64,000 nt of DNA from Haemophilus parainfluenzae (GTDB lineage Bacteria; Pseudomonadota; Gammaproteobacteria; Enterobacterales; Pasteurellaceae), in assembly GCF_014931375.1 (NCBI RefSeq), contig NZ_CP063117.1, positions 1,798,501-1,862,500 of the forward strand, read 5' to 3'. Under the pieces are notes generated by a model. It saw only the letters and a program-made list of their open reading frames with translations, was not told the origin of the DNA and did no database searches. Made by a program: the position numbers and the translations under genes. Shown in pieces: positions 40,612 to 51,257 of the stretch; position 1 is the first letter of the stretch; each line of letters starts with the position of its first letter.

Positions 40612-41154
40612 TTAATGGCCTTCAAAATTCACTAAGGTGTAGCAATCAATGCCTAAATCACGTAAGCGTTTTTCGCCCCCTAATTCTGGCAAATTAATCA
40701 CAAAGGCAGCATGTTTCACTTCACCACCTAAACGTTGAACTAATTTCACGGTAGCTTCAACTGTTCCACCCGTTGCTAACAAGTCATCAATGATTAACAC
40801 ATTATCACCTTGCGAAATGGCATCAGTGTGCAATTCAAGGGTGTCTTGACCGTATTCTAATTGATAAGACTGTGCAATCACTTCACGAGGTAATTTGCCC
40901 GGTTTACGAACAGGGATAAATGGCAAGCCTAAGGCTAATGCAACTGGCGCACCAAAAATAAATCCACGAGACTCGGTACCTATTACTTTTGTGAGACCTT
41001 GATCTTTATACTTTTCAACGATCAAATCGATTGTGGCTTTGAAAGCCGCAGGCACTTCGAGTAAGCTCGTGATATCACGGAAAATGATGCCTTCTTTGGG
41101 ATGATTTGGGATAGATTTGATAGAAGATTTGATTAATTCAAGTTGTTTGTTCAT
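40612..41154 (-). CDS. apt: Adenine phosphoribosyltransferase
   Basis: Salvage of adenine to AMP using PRPP. 180 residues, normal for the family. PRPP-binding motif [13 protein letters not shown] and the substrate loop [14 protein letters not shown] are present. It lies 16 bases upstream of dnaX on the same strand, the same pairing as in E. coli (apt-dnaX), so they form one operon. Confidence 0.97.
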   Translation of the reverse strand: MNKQLELIKSSIKSIPNHPKEGIIFRDITSLLEVPAAFKATIDLIVEKYKDQGLTKVIGTESRGFIFGAPVALALGLPFIPVRKPGKLPREVIAQSYQLEYGQDTLELHTDAISQGDNVLIIDDLLATGGTVEATVKLVQRLGGEVKHAAFVINLPELGGEKRLRDLGIDCYTLVNFEGH

Positions 41155-41220
41155 AAATAATTGCTCAAAAAAGAGTAAGAAAAAATCCTGTTTTTAGGCT
41201 CGCATTCTAGCATAGAAAAA

Positions 41221-41256
41221 TACAAAAGTGCGGTGAATTTTGACCGCACTTTTGTA
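41221..41256. terminator. lpxM terminator formed by an inverted uptake-signal pair
   Basis: TACAAAAGTGCGGT (41221-41234) and ACCGCACTTTTGTA (41243-41256) form a perfect 14-bp stem, among the longest such structures in the window. It ends lpxM and insulates apt. Confidence 0.82.
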
Positions 41257-41267
41257 AATAAAATGAA

Positions 41268-42227
41268 TTAATCTGGGTAAATATCTTCTCCGTCTTTTCG
41301 AGTACGAAGAAGCTGTAAAATCCAGACATATTGTTCTGGGGTTGGCGTAACGAAATACTCAATTTCCTCGTTCATCGCACGGGCTGATTGCTCAGGATCG
41401 TCGCTTAATTGCATCGGTGGGCGAATTTCCATTTCATACTTGCCATTCTTAGCGTTATAGCGTGGAAACATTGGAATAACCACCGCTTTTGCCAATTTCG
41501 CCATTTTGTTTAACCCAGGAAGGGTAGCTTTATAAGTGGCAAAGAAATCCACAAAGACACTTTGCTCGGCACCAAAATCCTCATCTGGAAGATAGTACCC
41601 CATTTGACCTTGCTTGATGTGCGCTAAAAACGGCTTAATCCCATTTTGGCGAGCATGCATTTTTCCGCCAAAACGTTGACGCGCTAAAGTCCATAACCAA
41701 TCCACCAACGGATTTCGGTGTGGGTTATACATTGATGTCATAGGCATGCCGTGTGTATGTAAAATAATGCCAGAGGCATCAATCGCCCAACCATGCGGTA
41801 CCATCAAAATGATGTTATGCCCTTCGGCTTTCGCTTGCTTGATATGCTCAAGGCCAATGAATTCGCTACGTTTTTGTAAATGTTTTTTAGAACGAATGGC
41901 AATTTCTCCAATACCAAGCATGACTTGTGCGACCGTCACAAACATGTCTTCAATTACTTTGTTACGTTTCTCATCTGTCCAATCTGGGAAACAGAGTTTC
42001 AAATTAATCTCGGCACGAATACGTGGTTTACCAATTTTTTTCGCGAGTGCACGAGCCAGTTTCTCGGCCATTTTATCGCGTAAACGAAACGGCACAAAAG
42101 CGAGTAACAAAAGCACAAAAATACCAAGCCAAATACCCCAATTTTTCGGGTGCAAATATGACCATGAAAAATGTGGCTCATAGCCCGTTCGTGCCGTAAT
42201 ACGTAATTTTTTCTGAGAATCTGTCAT
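41268..42227 (-). CDS. lpxM: Lipid A acyltransferase LpxM (MsbB)
   Basis: Adds the last secondary acyl chain to lipid A. About 319 residues with an N-terminal hydrophobic segment (about 30-50) and the catalytic HX4D in MVPHGWAIDASG. It is the window's second lipid A acyltransferase, distinct from lpxL in this motif. The ATG at 42227 is chosen; a TTG two codons earlier is possible, and neither has a good ribosome-binding site, which with the 9-base gap to the TSUP gene suggests coupling. The order aroC-mepA-TSUP-lpxM is the one I recall from H. influenzae. Confidence 0.92.
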   Translation of the reverse strand: MTDSQKKLRITARTGYEPHFSWSYLHPKNWGIWLGIFVLLLLAFVPFRLRDKMAEKLARALAKKIGKPRIRAEINLKLCFPDWTDEKRNKVIEDMFVTVAQVMLGIGEIAIRSKKHLQKRSEFIGLEHIKQAKAEGHNIILMVPHGWAIDASGIILHTHGMPMTSMYNPHRNPLVDWLWTLARQRFGGKMHARQNGIKPFLAHIKQGQMGYYLPDEDFGAEQSVFVDFFATYKATLPGLNKMAKLAKAVVIPMFPRYNAKNGKYEMEIRPPMQLSDDPEQSARAMNEEIEYFVTPTPEQYVWILQLLRTRKDGEDIYPD

Positions 42228-42236
42228 AATCAATTG

Positions 42237-43004
42237 TTAAAAATGAAACCAACCTTGATCATACGCCATTTTTATCGTCATGATAAATGACATAATCACC
42301 ACCATCGGTCTGATCAGTTGTTTGCCTTTTGCCATCACCATTTTAGCCCCTAAATTGGCACCTATCAGGCTTCCTGCCATCATCACTAAACCGACAGTCC
42401 AAATCACATGACCACCAATTAGGAAGAAAATTAATGAGGCTAAATTTGAGGTTAAATTCATGACTTTAGCATGCGCCGTCGCTTTAGTGAGGTTAAATCC
42501 TAGTAAGGTCACACAAGCTAGATTCATTAATGAACCAGTTCCCGGCCCAAAAAAGCCGTCATAAAAACCTAAAAGTGAACCAAAACATAACGCAAAAACA
42601 GAGTAAGAAATTCGTTGTTTACGATCACTTTCACCCAATTTAGGCGTAAATAAAAAGTATAAACCGATCGCTAAAATGAGAAATGGAAGCCCTTGTTTAA
42701 TTAATGACGCATCTAAATTTTGAATGAGTAACGTACCAATCACCGAGCCGATAAAAATCACCAGTAAGATGAAAGAAAACTCCGATAAATTGACCGCTCT
42801 TTTACGCAGAAAGTAAATACTTGCCGACAACGCGCCACCAAACGCTTGTAATTTATTTGTACCTAATGCCATTGCTGGTGGCATACCTGTCATTAATAAG
42901 GCAGGGATTGTAATTAAGCCTCCGCCACCCGCTATCGCATCAATAAATGCGGCAATAAAGGCAGCTGCAAAAAGCATGGCTAATATATCAATCCCCAACT
43001 CCAT
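42237..43004 (-). CDS. TSUP-family (TauE/SafE) anion exporter
   Basis: 255 residues with eight or so hydrophobic segments and the family's paired motifs: AFIDAIAGGGGLITIPALLMTGMPP-type in the first half and LGFYDGFFGPGTGSLMN in the second. TSUP proteins move sulphite, sulphoacetate or similar anions; the substrate here is unknown. It lies 10 bases after mepA and 9 before lpxM, within a four-gene minus-strand run. Confidence 0.88.
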   Translation of the reverse strand: MELGIDILAMLFAAAFIAAFIDAIAGGGGLITIPALLMTGMPPAMALGTNKLQAFGGALSASIYFLRKRAVNLSEFSFILLVIFIGSVIGTLLIQNLDASLIKQGLPFLILAIGLYFLFTPKLGESDRKQRISYSVFALCFGSLLGFYDGFFGPGTGSLMNLACVTLLGFNLTKATAHAKVMNLTSNLASLIFFLIGGHVIWTVGLVMMAGSLIGANLGAKMVMAKGKQLIRPMVVIMSFIMTIKMAYDQGWFHF

Positions 43005-43014
43005 GATTTCACTC

Positions 43015-43887
43015 CTACTCTAACCATTCGCTACTATTTGGCGAACTCAACACTTGCTGACATAAAAACGGTTCTGGTGGTGTCGCTTTTGGTTTCGGCG
43101 ATCCTGAACCTGGTTTTGCGGGTTCAAACCAAGAATAAAGTTCATCACCACATCCATCGCCTGCTGGTACAGGTGCTTGATCTTCACAATAAGCGGCATC
43201 TTTCGGACAAGCAATGCGCACGTGGAAGTGTGAATCATGTCCAAACCATGGGCGAATTTTGTGTAACCACGCACGATCATCACCCGCAGTTTGACAAAGT
43301 TTTAATTTAATCGCGGGGTTCACAAAAATACGGGTCACTTTTGGATCTTGCGCTGCCAATTTAATTAGCGTTGCATGATTGTTATTCCACACATTTTCAT
43401 CAACACGTTGTGTTTGACGGTTCACCACGAGCAAACCTTTTCCATCAGAATTTAGCGCTTCGCTGTCTGTCATGGTGCCCATTCGCAACCAAATATCCGC
43501 ATCTAATCCCATTTGATGGCTTGCATGCCCTGTTAAAAAGCGACCACCACCCGGCATAGCAATATCCCCAACTAACATCGTTGGTAAGCCTGCAGACTTC
43601 GCCTTTTGTCCAAGACGCTGTAAGTAAGCAATCATATCCGGATGACCATAATAGCGGTTTTTATTCATACGAATGACTTGGTATCCCTCACCTTTATAAG
43701 GCAATGGCTCCGCCCCGATAATACAACCATTCGAATAGCTACCAATTGGATTCGCTTTACCATCTGCTGCAGGAATTGGACGTTTAATACGTTGCCAGTC
43801 TTGTGGTGAGGCTGTTGTTTGTAACGAGAAAAAAACACTCCCTAAAACAACCGCACTTGAAAGTAATTTTGCTAAAGATTTATTCAT
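43015..43887 (-). CDS. mepA: Penicillin-insensitive murein endopeptidase MepA
   Basis: Periplasmic LAS-type metallopeptidase that cuts D-Ala-mDAP cross-links in peptidoglycan. From the ATG at 43887 it has 290 residues and a signal peptide (SLAKLLSSAVVLGSVFFSLQTTASP). The zinc motif GHASHQMGLDADIW and the second site DSHFHVRIACP are seen. A longer frame extends 55 codons upstream into aroC, but TAGGAAA precedes this ATG and the signal peptide fixes the start. Operon with TSUP and lpxM. Confidence 0.94.
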   Translation of the reverse strand: MNKSLAKLLSSAVVLGSVFFSLQTTASPQDWQRIKRPIPAADGKANPIGSYSNGCIIGAEPLPYKGEGYQVIRMNKNRYYGHPDMIAYLQRLGQKAKSAGLPTMLVGDIAMPGGGRFLTGHASHQMGLDADIWLRMGTMTDSEALNSDGKGLLVVNRQTQRVDENVWNNNHATLIKLAAQDPKVTRIFVNPAIKLKLCQTAGDDRAWLHKIRPWFGHDSHFHVRIACPKDAAYCEDQAPVPAGDGCGDELYSWFEPAKPGSGSPKPKATPPEPFLCQQVLSSPNSSEWLE

Positions 43888-43951
43888 AAGATTTCCTAAA
43901 ACGAATGACCTTATCTTCAATAAAAGAGAAAATAAACTTAATTTAAAAGAG

Positions 43952-45025
43952 TTATCTGCATTGCGCCTTAAAACGCAATAAATGGTCGAGTAACACAATC
44001 GCGACCATTGCCTCTGCAATAGGGACTGCTCGGATACCGACACAAGGATCATGACGGCCTTTTGTCACCACTTCGACAGGATCACCTTCTAAATTAATCG
44101 AGCGTCCTGGAATGGTTATACTGGATGTTGGTTTTAGTGCAATGGTCGCAATAATTGGCTGACCAGAGCTAATGCCCCCTAAAATACCGCCAGCATGGTT
44201 GCTTTCAAAACCATTTGGTGTCATTTCATCACGATGTTCACTTCCACGCTGTTCAACTACGGCAAAACCATCGCCAATTTCTACACCTTTAACGGCATTA
44301 ATCCCCATTAAAGCATGGGCTAAATCTGCATCAAGTCGATCAAAAACAGGCTCACCTAAGCCAACAGGGACATTTTCTGCAATCACCGTTAGTTTAGCGC
44401 CAATCGAATCCCCTTCTTTTTTCAATTCACGGATTAATTCATCAAATTTTTCGATCGCACTTTCATCTGGACAGAAAAATGGATTGCTATTCACTTTATC
44501 CCAATCAATTTTGCCGACAGTTTGTGGCGCAATCTTCACTTCGCCGATTTGGCTTAAAAAACCACGCACTTCAATGCCAAACTGCTCACGTAAATATTTC
44601 TTTGCAATCGCACCCGCCGCAACACGCATGGCGGTTTCTCGTGCAGAAGAACGTCCACCACCACGATAATCACGAATACCGTATTTTTGTTGATAGGTAA
44701 AATCTGCATGCCCTGGACGGAAACGATCCTTGATATCGCCATAATCTTGTGAACGTTGATCACCATTTTTAATGATCATTCCAATACTGGTACCGGTTGT
44801 TTTACCTTCAAATACCCCAGATAAAATCTGCACTTCATCGTCTTCACGACGCGGTGTGGTATAGCGTGATGTACCCGGTTTACGACGATCTAAATCAGGT
44901 TGAATATCGGCTTCCGATAATTCAAGATTCGGTGGCACACCATCAACGATGCAGCCTAATGCAATACCATGTGACTCCCCAAAGGTTGTCACACGAAAAA
45001 GTTGTCCGATAGTATTCCCTGCCAT
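43952..45025 (-). CDS. aroC: Chorismate synthase
   Basis: Last step of the shikimate pathway, forming chorismate with reduced FMN as catalyst. 357 residues, normal length. Signature motifs: [17 protein letters not shown] near the start, [29 protein letters not shown] and [18 protein letters not shown] near the end. Possibly first gene of the aroC-mepA-TSUP-lpxM run. It follows mscK by 15 bases. Confidence 0.97.
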   Translation of the reverse strand: MAGNTIGQLFRVTTFGESHGIALGCIVDGVPPNLELSEADIQPDLDRRKPGTSRYTTPRREDDEVQILSGVFEGKTTGTSIGMIIKNGDQRSQDYGDIKDRFRPGHADFTYQQKYGIRDYRGGGRSSARETAMRVAAGAIAKKYLREQFGIEVRGFLSQIGEVKIAPQTVGKIDWDKVNSNPFFCPDESAIEKFDELIRELKKEGDSIGAKLTVIAENVPVGLGEPVFDRLDADLAHALMGINAVKGVEIGDGFAVVEQRGSEHRDEMTPNGFESNHAGGILGGISSGQPIIATIALKPTSSITIPGRSINLEGDPVEVVTKGRHDPCVGIRAVPIAEAMVAIVLLDHLLRFKAQCR

Positions 45026-45040
45026 ATTGTCTCTCTTTAA

Positions 45041-48000
45041 TTAATGATTTTGGGCTAATTTTGCCACATCAATAAATGGAATTTCTTCGCCTGTATCCTT
45101 ATTCTTGATAAAGATATCTAATTGGTTGAATGCAATATCAATATTATTTTCTGCAAATAACTCATTCACGCGGCGGTTGAGCGCATCAAGCGTATCATTT
45201 CGCTCAGACACTTGACCCACATAAACGCGTAATTCGTGATCTAACGTACTTGCCCCAAAGGTTAAGAATAATGCTCTTGGTTCTGGATCTTTTAAGACGC
45301 TTGGTTGCTCATGTGCGGCTTGCAATAATAAGCGTTTCACTAAGTCTAAATCAGAACCATATGCCACACCAACGGAAACCACTAAACGAGTAACGGTATT
45401 AGATAATGCCCAGTTGATCACTTGACCTGTTACAAAGGACTTATTTGGCACAATCACTTCTTTTCGATCAGGATCAATCATGGTAATCGCACGAATACGG
45501 ATTTTCGCCACCGTACCTGTCACGCCATTAATTGTCACGGTATCGCCCACACGAATTGGACGTTCAAATAATAAAATGATACCCGAAACAAAGTTTGCAA
45601 AAATTTCTTGCATACCAAAACCGAGACCAACGGAAAGGGCTGCAAACAACCATTGTAATTTCGACCAAGACATCCCGAGTGTTGAGAATGCCCATGCTCC
45701 ACCAACTGCAACAAAGATGTAGGTTAATAAGGTGGTAATGGTATAAGGTGTACCTTGTGAAAGTTTCACTCGAGAGAAGATTAATACTTCTAAAATACCC
45801 TGAATGTTACGCACCAAAATATAGGTAATCACGACAATGATTAATGCAACAATCAAGTTAAAGAGTGAAATCGTTTCTGTCACCACGCCCGCTTCAGTTG
45901 TTGAAGTTTGTTGCCACAAGGTAATATCACGCAAATAACTTACAACGGTCACTAAATCTGACCAGACATAATAGAAGATGGCAAAAAGTGCGGTCCAAAT
46001 AAAGAGATCGGCAAAGCGTAGTAACTGGCTACGCACTTCATTTAAGGCTAATCCCTCTTCTTGTTCGGTAATCACGACCACATCATCAGAGGCTGAAGTA
46101 TCACTTGAATCTTGTTGTTTTTGCTGACGTTTTTCTTGTAAACGTCGATAAGCTAAACGTCTTGATGCAACCGTAATACCACGATAAATAGTATGACGCA
46201 CCAACGACCACACCACCCATGCAATGTAGGTATTAATAATATGCGTAATTAAATTTAAGGCGGTGTAATAATAGCCTAAAGCAACTAGTGCAATTAAAAT
46301 AACAGGGACCAATTGCAATAAAACGCGCATAATTTTTAAAAGCGTTCTATCACGCTGATCCGTTACGCTTGAATTCAACGATTTTTCTGTGCGAACAAAA
46401 CGTGGCGCAATAATCACAATACAGAAAAGCAAGGCAACAATCGTATTAATTTCGCCGAGGACGTCATTGGCTAAACCTGTATCCATGACATTACTGAAAA
46501 TTGATGTATTCAGTAATAACACAACAGAAACAATAATACGTTTCGTAACATCTTGTAGGCTAGCTGCACTCTCTTTAGCAAAACCAAAATGGCGCACTAA
46601 AATACCATTCGGACGAAGAATAGCTAAAACAAAACTAAAGAACCACCAATAGCCCGCCATACTGAGCGACCATTCCCAAAACTCTTGTGGATTTTTTACA
46701 AAGAAAAAGCCTAAAAGTTGGCAAGCGGCTAAGAACCAGAGTGTGCCCGATAACGATAAAAATGCCGTATAAAATAACGCAAGCGGCGTATGCCATTGGC
46801 TATCAGAACGAAGCGTATTAATTTCGCCATTAATCACGCTCAAACGTTGTTTAATTGATTCTTTAAATTTGAAAATCAATCCACCAATCACAAACAAAAT
46901 AAAGACATAAGTGAGTAAATACGGCAAATTATCAAAATTTGTCGGGAAGCCGATTTTCTTTCCAATGCCATCAAATTGTGCCTTGAGTGACATTGGCAGC
47001 TTTTTGATCCAATCTAAATTAATTGGATTGTTACTTTTTACCCAGAAACTTTGTTGATCAAGCTTAGACTGAATTTGATTACTGATTTGAGTAATCTGTT
47101 GTTGGGTTAGCTCTAAGGAAATTGCCAAATTCAACTGATTATTCAATGACTTAATTAAATCTGACCCTACTTTACGACGTTCAGTGAGTAAATTGGTTAA
47201 TTGTGTTTTTTCTGCCGGTGTAAACGATTTATTTTCATCCTGCTCTATTTTACTGATGTAAGCATCAATATCATAAAGCTCATTACGTTTCTGCGTAATA
47301 TCGAAGATCTGTACACGCAAATCCGCAATTTGCTTTGAAAGACCTTGAATATTTAAATTGGTCGGTAATTTTTGTTTTTGTTGCTGAATAATGCGAGAAA
47401 GCACCAACGTGCCTTGTAATGCGCTGATTTGCTCATCAATGGTACGTTGTGTCTGCGTTAAGTTATCCAACACATTTCGCATGCGTAATTCATCTTGCGT
47501 TAATGTATTGGTTTTCTCTGTTTGCTCAAGTAAATATTGGCTAAGCTGCGCATTCAAATTCAATTCTTTCTGAATCAACGGATTTTGCTCAACATTTTGG
47601 CTTTGTTGTTGTGCTTGCTCAACTTGGTTTTGTGTTTTAGCCAAATTCTTTTGATTAATCGCTTCTTGAATGGCTGCAATTTGTTGCTGCAATGCTTGAA
47701 CACGAGTATTTAATAACTCATATCGACTTCGATAAAGCACAGTCAACTGATCGCTATTTTTTAATAGCACTTGATTATAGATATTTTTTAGCTCAATCAG
47801 TTGTAATTCAAGCTGAATTTGCTGTTTTAATAGTGAACTTGTCGTTGGATCAGCTAATTTCTGATTCAATTCTTGCGTACGTTTAACATTATCTGTTAAG
47901 GCTGTTTGAGCACGTTCCGACACAGAGCTCTGCCCTGCAAGTTGCGTATTCACCGCACTTAATGCAGATTGGGCATCTTGTTGTTGATTGGTCAGTTTCT

Positions 48001-48382
48001 CAACCTGAGCCTGTAGATTAGCTAAACTTTGTGAAGCATAATCGGTGTTATTTGGTGAGCTCAGCTGTTTTTTGAGATTTTGTAGATCGCTATTGTTCTT
48101 CTGAATTTCAGAATCTGCATCAATAAGCGTCTCTTGCAGCTCATTATTGCTTTTTTGCTGCGTTTGAATTTGTTGTAAGAAATCGAGTGACGCCTGAATT
48201 GTAGCCACTTTACTTGTTTTTTCATCACCATCCGGTAACTTTTCCGCCTCAGCTAATTCACTTTTAAGTGTTTTTTCAGTTGGTAAATCAGCATTATTCT
48301 CTGCCCAAACAGGCTGAGAAAGTGCCAGAGTAAAAACAAATGAAAGACCAAGTGCGGTCAAAACACGAGAGATTTTTTTCAT
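45041..48382 (-). CDS. mscK: Large mechanosensitive channel MscK (KefA-like)
   Basis: 1113 residues: a signal peptide (LGLSFVFTLALSQPVWA), a long periplasmic coiled-coil region rich in Gln/Asn (about 40-470), about ten membrane segments, and a C-terminal MscS module with the pore and beta domain (LGFGMQEIFANFVSGIILLFERPIRVGDTVTI near residue 930). It opens under membrane tension to release solutes. E. coli has two such large channels, MscK and MscM; I choose MscK by overall form but cannot exclude MscM. Two uptake signals lie in coding sequence. Confidence 0.85.
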   Translation of the reverse strand: MKKISRVLTALGLSFVFTLALSQPVWAENNADLPTEKTLKSELAEAEKLPDGDEKTSKVATIQASLDFLQQIQTQQKSNNELQETLIDADSEIQKNNSDLQNLKKQLSSPNNTDYASQSLANLQAQVEKLTNQQQDAQSALSAVNTQLAGQSSVSERAQTALTDNVKRTQELNQKLADPTTSSLLKQQIQLELQLIELKNIYNQVLLKNSDQLTVLYRSRYELLNTRVQALQQQIAAIQEAINQKNLAKTQNQVEQAQQQSQNVEQNPLIQKELNLNAQLSQYLLEQTEKTNTLTQDELRMRNVLDNLTQTQRTIDEQISALQGTLVLSRIIQQQKQKLPTNLNIQGLSKQIADLRVQIFDITQKRNELYDIDAYISKIEQDENKSFTPAEKTQLTNLLTERRKVGSDLIKSLNNQLNLAISLELTQQQITQISNQIQSKLDQQSFWVKSNNPINLDWIKKLPMSLKAQFDGIGKKIGFPTNFDNLPYLLTYVFILFVIGGLIFKFKESIKQRLSVINGEINTLRSDSQWHTPLALFYTAFLSLSGTLWFLAACQLLGFFFVKNPQEFWEWSLSMAGYWWFFSFVLAILRPNGILVRHFGFAKESAASLQDVTKRIIVSVVLLLNTSIFSNVMDTGLANDVLGEINTIVALLFCIVIIAPRFVRTEKSLNSSVTDQRDRTLLKIMRVLLQLVPVILIALVALGYYYTALNLITHIINTYIAWVVWSLVRHTIYRGITVASRRLAYRRLQEKRQQKQQDSSDTSASDDVVVITEQEEGLALNEVRSQLLRFADLFIWTALFAIFYYVWSDLVTVVSYLRDITLWQQTSTTEAGVVTETISLFNLIVALIIVVITYILVRNIQGILEVLIFSRVKLSQGTPYTITTLLTYIFVAVGGAWAFSTLGMSWSKLQWLFAALSVGLGFGMQEIFANFVSGIILLFERPIRVGDTVTINGVTGTVAKIRIRAITMIDPDRKEVIVPNKSFVTGQVINWALSNTVTRLVVSVGVAYGSDLDLVKRLLLQAAHEQPSVLKDPEPRALFLTFGASTLDHELRVYVGQVSERNDTLDALNRRVNELFAENNIDIAFNQLDIFIKNKDTGEEIPFIDVAKLAQNH

Positions 48383-48395
48383 TAAACTAACTTTC

Positions 48396-49748
48396 CTATT
48401 GTTGCGACAGCCAATCGGCCAGTGCTTTGCGAGAAATCTTTATTGCCCCTTGGATTAAATTCGTCGGGAGTTCATAGTAGGCAATAGGTTGCTTAAATCG
48501 TTCCAATCGCCCCTGTAAAAAAACGTTGAGAGATTCAACCACACTTTCATTAAATAAGGTATGAAATTCAACAATCGCGACAGGACGATGGCCAAATTCC
48601 TCATCATGTTTAGGTAAAACAAAAACTTGTTTCACCAAATCTGATTGTGCAATCACTTTTTCAATTTCTTCCGGCTGAATATTTTCACCTCCGGAAATAA
48701 ACATATTATCTAATCGGCCTTGGATGACTAATTCATTATCGAGCCATTGACCTTTATCTTTGGTTTGGAACCAGCCTTCGTGATTCGTGAGTGGTTCTAT
48801 ACATCCATCGCGCCAATATCCCATGGCAAGCCCTGCACCTTTTAACCAAACTTCTTCATTCATTAACTTAAACTCTCGACCAAGCAAAGGTTGCCCTACA
48901 CCAATTTTTCCATCCGATTGCTTAGCGAATGCAGTAGAAGCCATTTCAGTCATACCATAACCTGAATAACTTCGAATCCCTAATTCATTTAACGCTTGAG
49001 TTAATTTAACAGGGATTTGCGTTCCCCCCAATAATACTGCTTGCGTATGAATAGATTGAGGATGCTCTACCAAATAATCAAACCAACGTTGTAATTGCGT
49101 TGGCACGAGAGAAACATGGGAAACCTCACCAATAGATTGATAAAAATCTTCTTTCGGTAAAACTAAGGTTGCACCTGCGTAAAGCCAGCGCCACACAATA
49201 CCTTGTCCGGAAACATGATAAAGCGGCAAAGAAAGTAGCCATGACTGCTCTTTGCCAAAATTCATTAAGGCACAAACGCCTTCCGCATTAGTTAAATGAG
49301 CAGAAACATTATGCACAACAGCCTTAGGCAAACCAGTCGAACCCGATGTGAGCGTCATCGTGGCTGCTTTTGTAAAATTCGCTTTATGTTCGGGTAATGC
49401 TTTAACAGCTAAATAATGAATATCTTCGGTTTGATAACAAAAATCTACCCCATACACTTGGCACAATTCTTCTCTTTTTTCTTGAGGAAATGCAGGGTTG
49501 ATACCTAAAATTTTTGCGCCTAGCTGAATAACGGCTAAATAAAGAAATAAGATCTGTTCTGAATTTTTGCCGCAAAAAGCGACCACACTTTGCGTCGTCA
49601 CGCCTTGTTGTAAAAGAAAGGCTTCCACTTGATTAATTTTCTCAGCAAGTTCGACCCAAGTAAAAGGATCGCCCTGCGAATTTCGCAACGCGACCTGATT
49701 TGCATACGCTGAATTTTGGGCAAATGCTTGCCAAGGGAATTTTTGCAT
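48396..49748 (-). CDS. menE: o-Succinylbenzoate-CoA ligase MenE
   Basis: Menaquinone pathway step: activates o-succinylbenzoate to its CoA ester. ANL-superfamily enzyme of about 450 residues with the AMP-binding motif MTLTSGSTGLPKAVVHN, YSGYGMTEMAS, and the C-terminal hinge and lysine in QGAIKISRKAL. The ATG at 49748 begins 5 bases after the seqA stop; a longer frame would overlap seqA by 35 bases. It is 13 bases before mscK and downstream of seqA. Confidence 0.9.
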   Translation of the reverse strand: MQKFPWQAFAQNSAYANQVALRNSQGDPFTWVELAEKINQVEAFLLQQGVTTQSVVAFCGKNSEQILFLYLAVIQLGAKILGINPAFPQEKREELCQVYGVDFCYQTEDIHYLAVKALPEHKANFTKAATMTLTSGSTGLPKAVVHNVSAHLTNAEGVCALMNFGKEQSWLLSLPLYHVSGQGIVWRWLYAGATLVLPKEDFYQSIGEVSHVSLVPTQLQRWFDYLVEHPQSIHTQAVLLGGTQIPVKLTQALNELGIRSYSGYGMTEMASTAFAKQSDGKIGVGQPLLGREFKLMNEEVWLKGAGLAMGYWRDGCIEPLTNHEGWFQTKDKGQWLDNELVIQGRLDNMFISGGENIQPEEIEKVIAQSDLVKQVFVLPKHDEEFGHRPVAIVEFHTLFNESVVESLNVFLQGRLERFKQPIAYYELPTNLIQGAIKISRKALADWLSQQ

Positions 49749-49752
49749 CGAA

Positions 49753-50394
49753 TTAGTTGCTAACGAAATAAGGGCGAACTTCGTCAATTAAATATTCCGG
49801 CAAATGCATAGATTGCATCGCCCCTTCTAGCATCAGCATCTTACGACCACTATTGGTATTGGTAATCACCCAATATGGCGTGTCAGGAATTTGTTTCGGT
49901 TTCGTGTGATTACCCGCCACAAGCAAAGTCCCTTCGTCACGAGCAAAATAAACACGAGTACGACCTTGTAGGCTTTCTGTTGCCTGTGCGAAACTTTCTG
50001 GATTGGTACGATAAAGCGTCCGTAATATACTTAAAAAACGCACCACTGCTTTTGGCTCTTCTTTGAACTCAGCAGAATTCAAGAGTGCACGCACTTTATC
50101 AACAATATGATTGATTGCTTCATCCGATTGTTTTTTCACTGCTTTTGGCGGTTCAATAGGTTCAACTTTTGGTTGAGATACTTCGGTTGTTTTTTCCGTT
50201 AAAACAGGCTCAGAATGCACCGCACTTTTTGGCGTTTCAGCTGATGTGACTGATTCAAAGAAATCAACCGAGCTTGCTGCATGAGTGGGTAAATTCAACA
50301 AACGGCGAAGAATATCAGACGCACTTTCTCCAATAGATTGAGTTTGTGCCGCAATGTATTGATATAATTCTTCATCGACTTCAATTATCTTCAT
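49753..50394 (-). CDS. seqA: Replication-initiation negative regulator SeqA
   Basis: Binds hemimethylated GATC sites to sequester oriC and control initiation. 213 residues, longer than the 181 of E. coli because of an extended linker. N-terminal oligomerisation domain (MKIIEVDEELYQYIAAQTQS, ASDILRRLL) and C-terminal DNA-binding domain with TPYWVITNTNSGRKMLMLEG. The linker (about 45-100) is rich in Pro, Glu and Val. Divergent from ybfF, as in E. coli, with 70 bases between them. Confidence 0.95.
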   Translation of the reverse strand: MKIIEVDEELYQYIAAQTQSIGESASDILRRLLNLPTHAASSVDFFESVTSAETPKSAVHSEPVLTEKTTEVSQPKVEPIEPPKAVKKQSDEAINHIVDKVRALLNSAEFKEEPKAVVRFLSILRTLYRTNPESFAQATESLQGRTRVYFARDEGTLLVAGNHTKPKQIPDTPYWVITNTNSGRKMLMLEGAMQSMHLPEYLIDEVRPYFVSN

Positions 50395-50464
50395 TTTTTT
50401 CTCTCCGTTTGCTAAAATTTTCGTCCATTATAACGATTTCTAACCAAATTCTCACGCAAAATAT

Positions 50465-51250
50465 ATGTCATCTTCCCAATTATTAAACCATCAATTTCAC
50501 CAAGTAAAACAATCAATTAATTCACCTACCTTAGTTTTCATTCATGGCTTGTTTGGAGATATGAATAATCTTGGTGTAATCGCCCGTGCATTTAGCGATA
50601 ACTATAATATTTTACGCGTAGATTTACGCAATCATGGACATAGTTTTCATTCAGAAACAATGAATTACGATGCCATGGCTGATGATGTATGGCAACTTAT
50701 CGATCACCTTCAATTAGATAAAGTGATCTTAATTGGTCATTCAATGGGCGGAAAAACAGCAATGAAAATGACCGCACTTCAGCCGCAGCGTGTGGAAAAA
50801 TTAGTTGTCATTGATATTGCACCTGTGGCTAATAGCAGTGCGGGACATGATGATGTGTTTCGTGGTTTGTTTGCCGTGAAAAAAGCGCAGCCACAAACTC
50901 GTCAACAAGCTAAGCCTATTTTAGAAAGTGAAATTGCCGAGCCTAGCGTGGTGCAGTTTATGTTGAAATCTTTTGAGCCGACTTCAAGCGAATATTTTCG
51001 TTTCAATTTGACCGCACTTTTTGAGCATTATGCGGAACTGATGGATTGGCAGGAAGTTTACGCTAATACGCCTACTCTCTTTATTAAAGGTGGGCTTTCA
51101 TCTTATATTAAACCTGAATATACAGAAATTATTCTAAAACAATTCCCGAATGCAACCTCGTTCACTATCAATGGTTGTGGGCACTGGGTTCATGCAGAAA
51201 AACCTGATTTTGTGATACGTGCAATTGATAGGTTTCTAAATAAGAATTAA
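50465..51250 (+). CDS. ybfF: Alpha/beta hydrolase, YbfF-type esterase
   Basis: 261 residues of the alpha/beta-hydrolase fold. Oxyanion motif FIHGLFGDMNNLG near residue 24, nucleophile Ser in ILIGHSMGGKTAM, and the catalytic histidine in INGCGHWVHAEKP. E. coli YbfF hydrolyses acyl-CoA and other short esters; the physiological substrate is not known. Its position between seqA and fldA-fur is conserved with enterics. Two uptake signals lie inside. Confidence 0.9.
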   Translation: MSSSQLLNHQFHQVKQSINSPTLVFIHGLFGDMNNLGVIARAFSDNYNILRVDLRNHGHSFHSETMNYDAMADDVWQLIDHLQLDKVILIGHSMGGKTAMKMTALQPQRVEKLVVIDIAPVANSSAGHDDVFRGLFAVKKAQPQTRQQAKPILESEIAEPSVVQFMLKSFEPTSSEYFRFNLTALFEHYAELMDWQEVYANTPTLFIKGGLSSYIKPEYTEIILKQFPNATSFTINGCGHWVHAEKPDFVIRAIDRFLNKN

Positions 51251-51257
51251 TCGCTTT

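Noticed and set aside
43888..44052. 55-codon upstream extension of MepA
   Set aside because: It overlaps aroC and would hide a clear signal peptide; the ATG at 43887 has a ribosome-binding site.
44172..44669. Plus-strand frame of 165 codons opposite aroC
   Set aside because: Antisense to the conserved aroC sequence; residues are Ser/Pro/Thr-rich as expected of a shadow frame.
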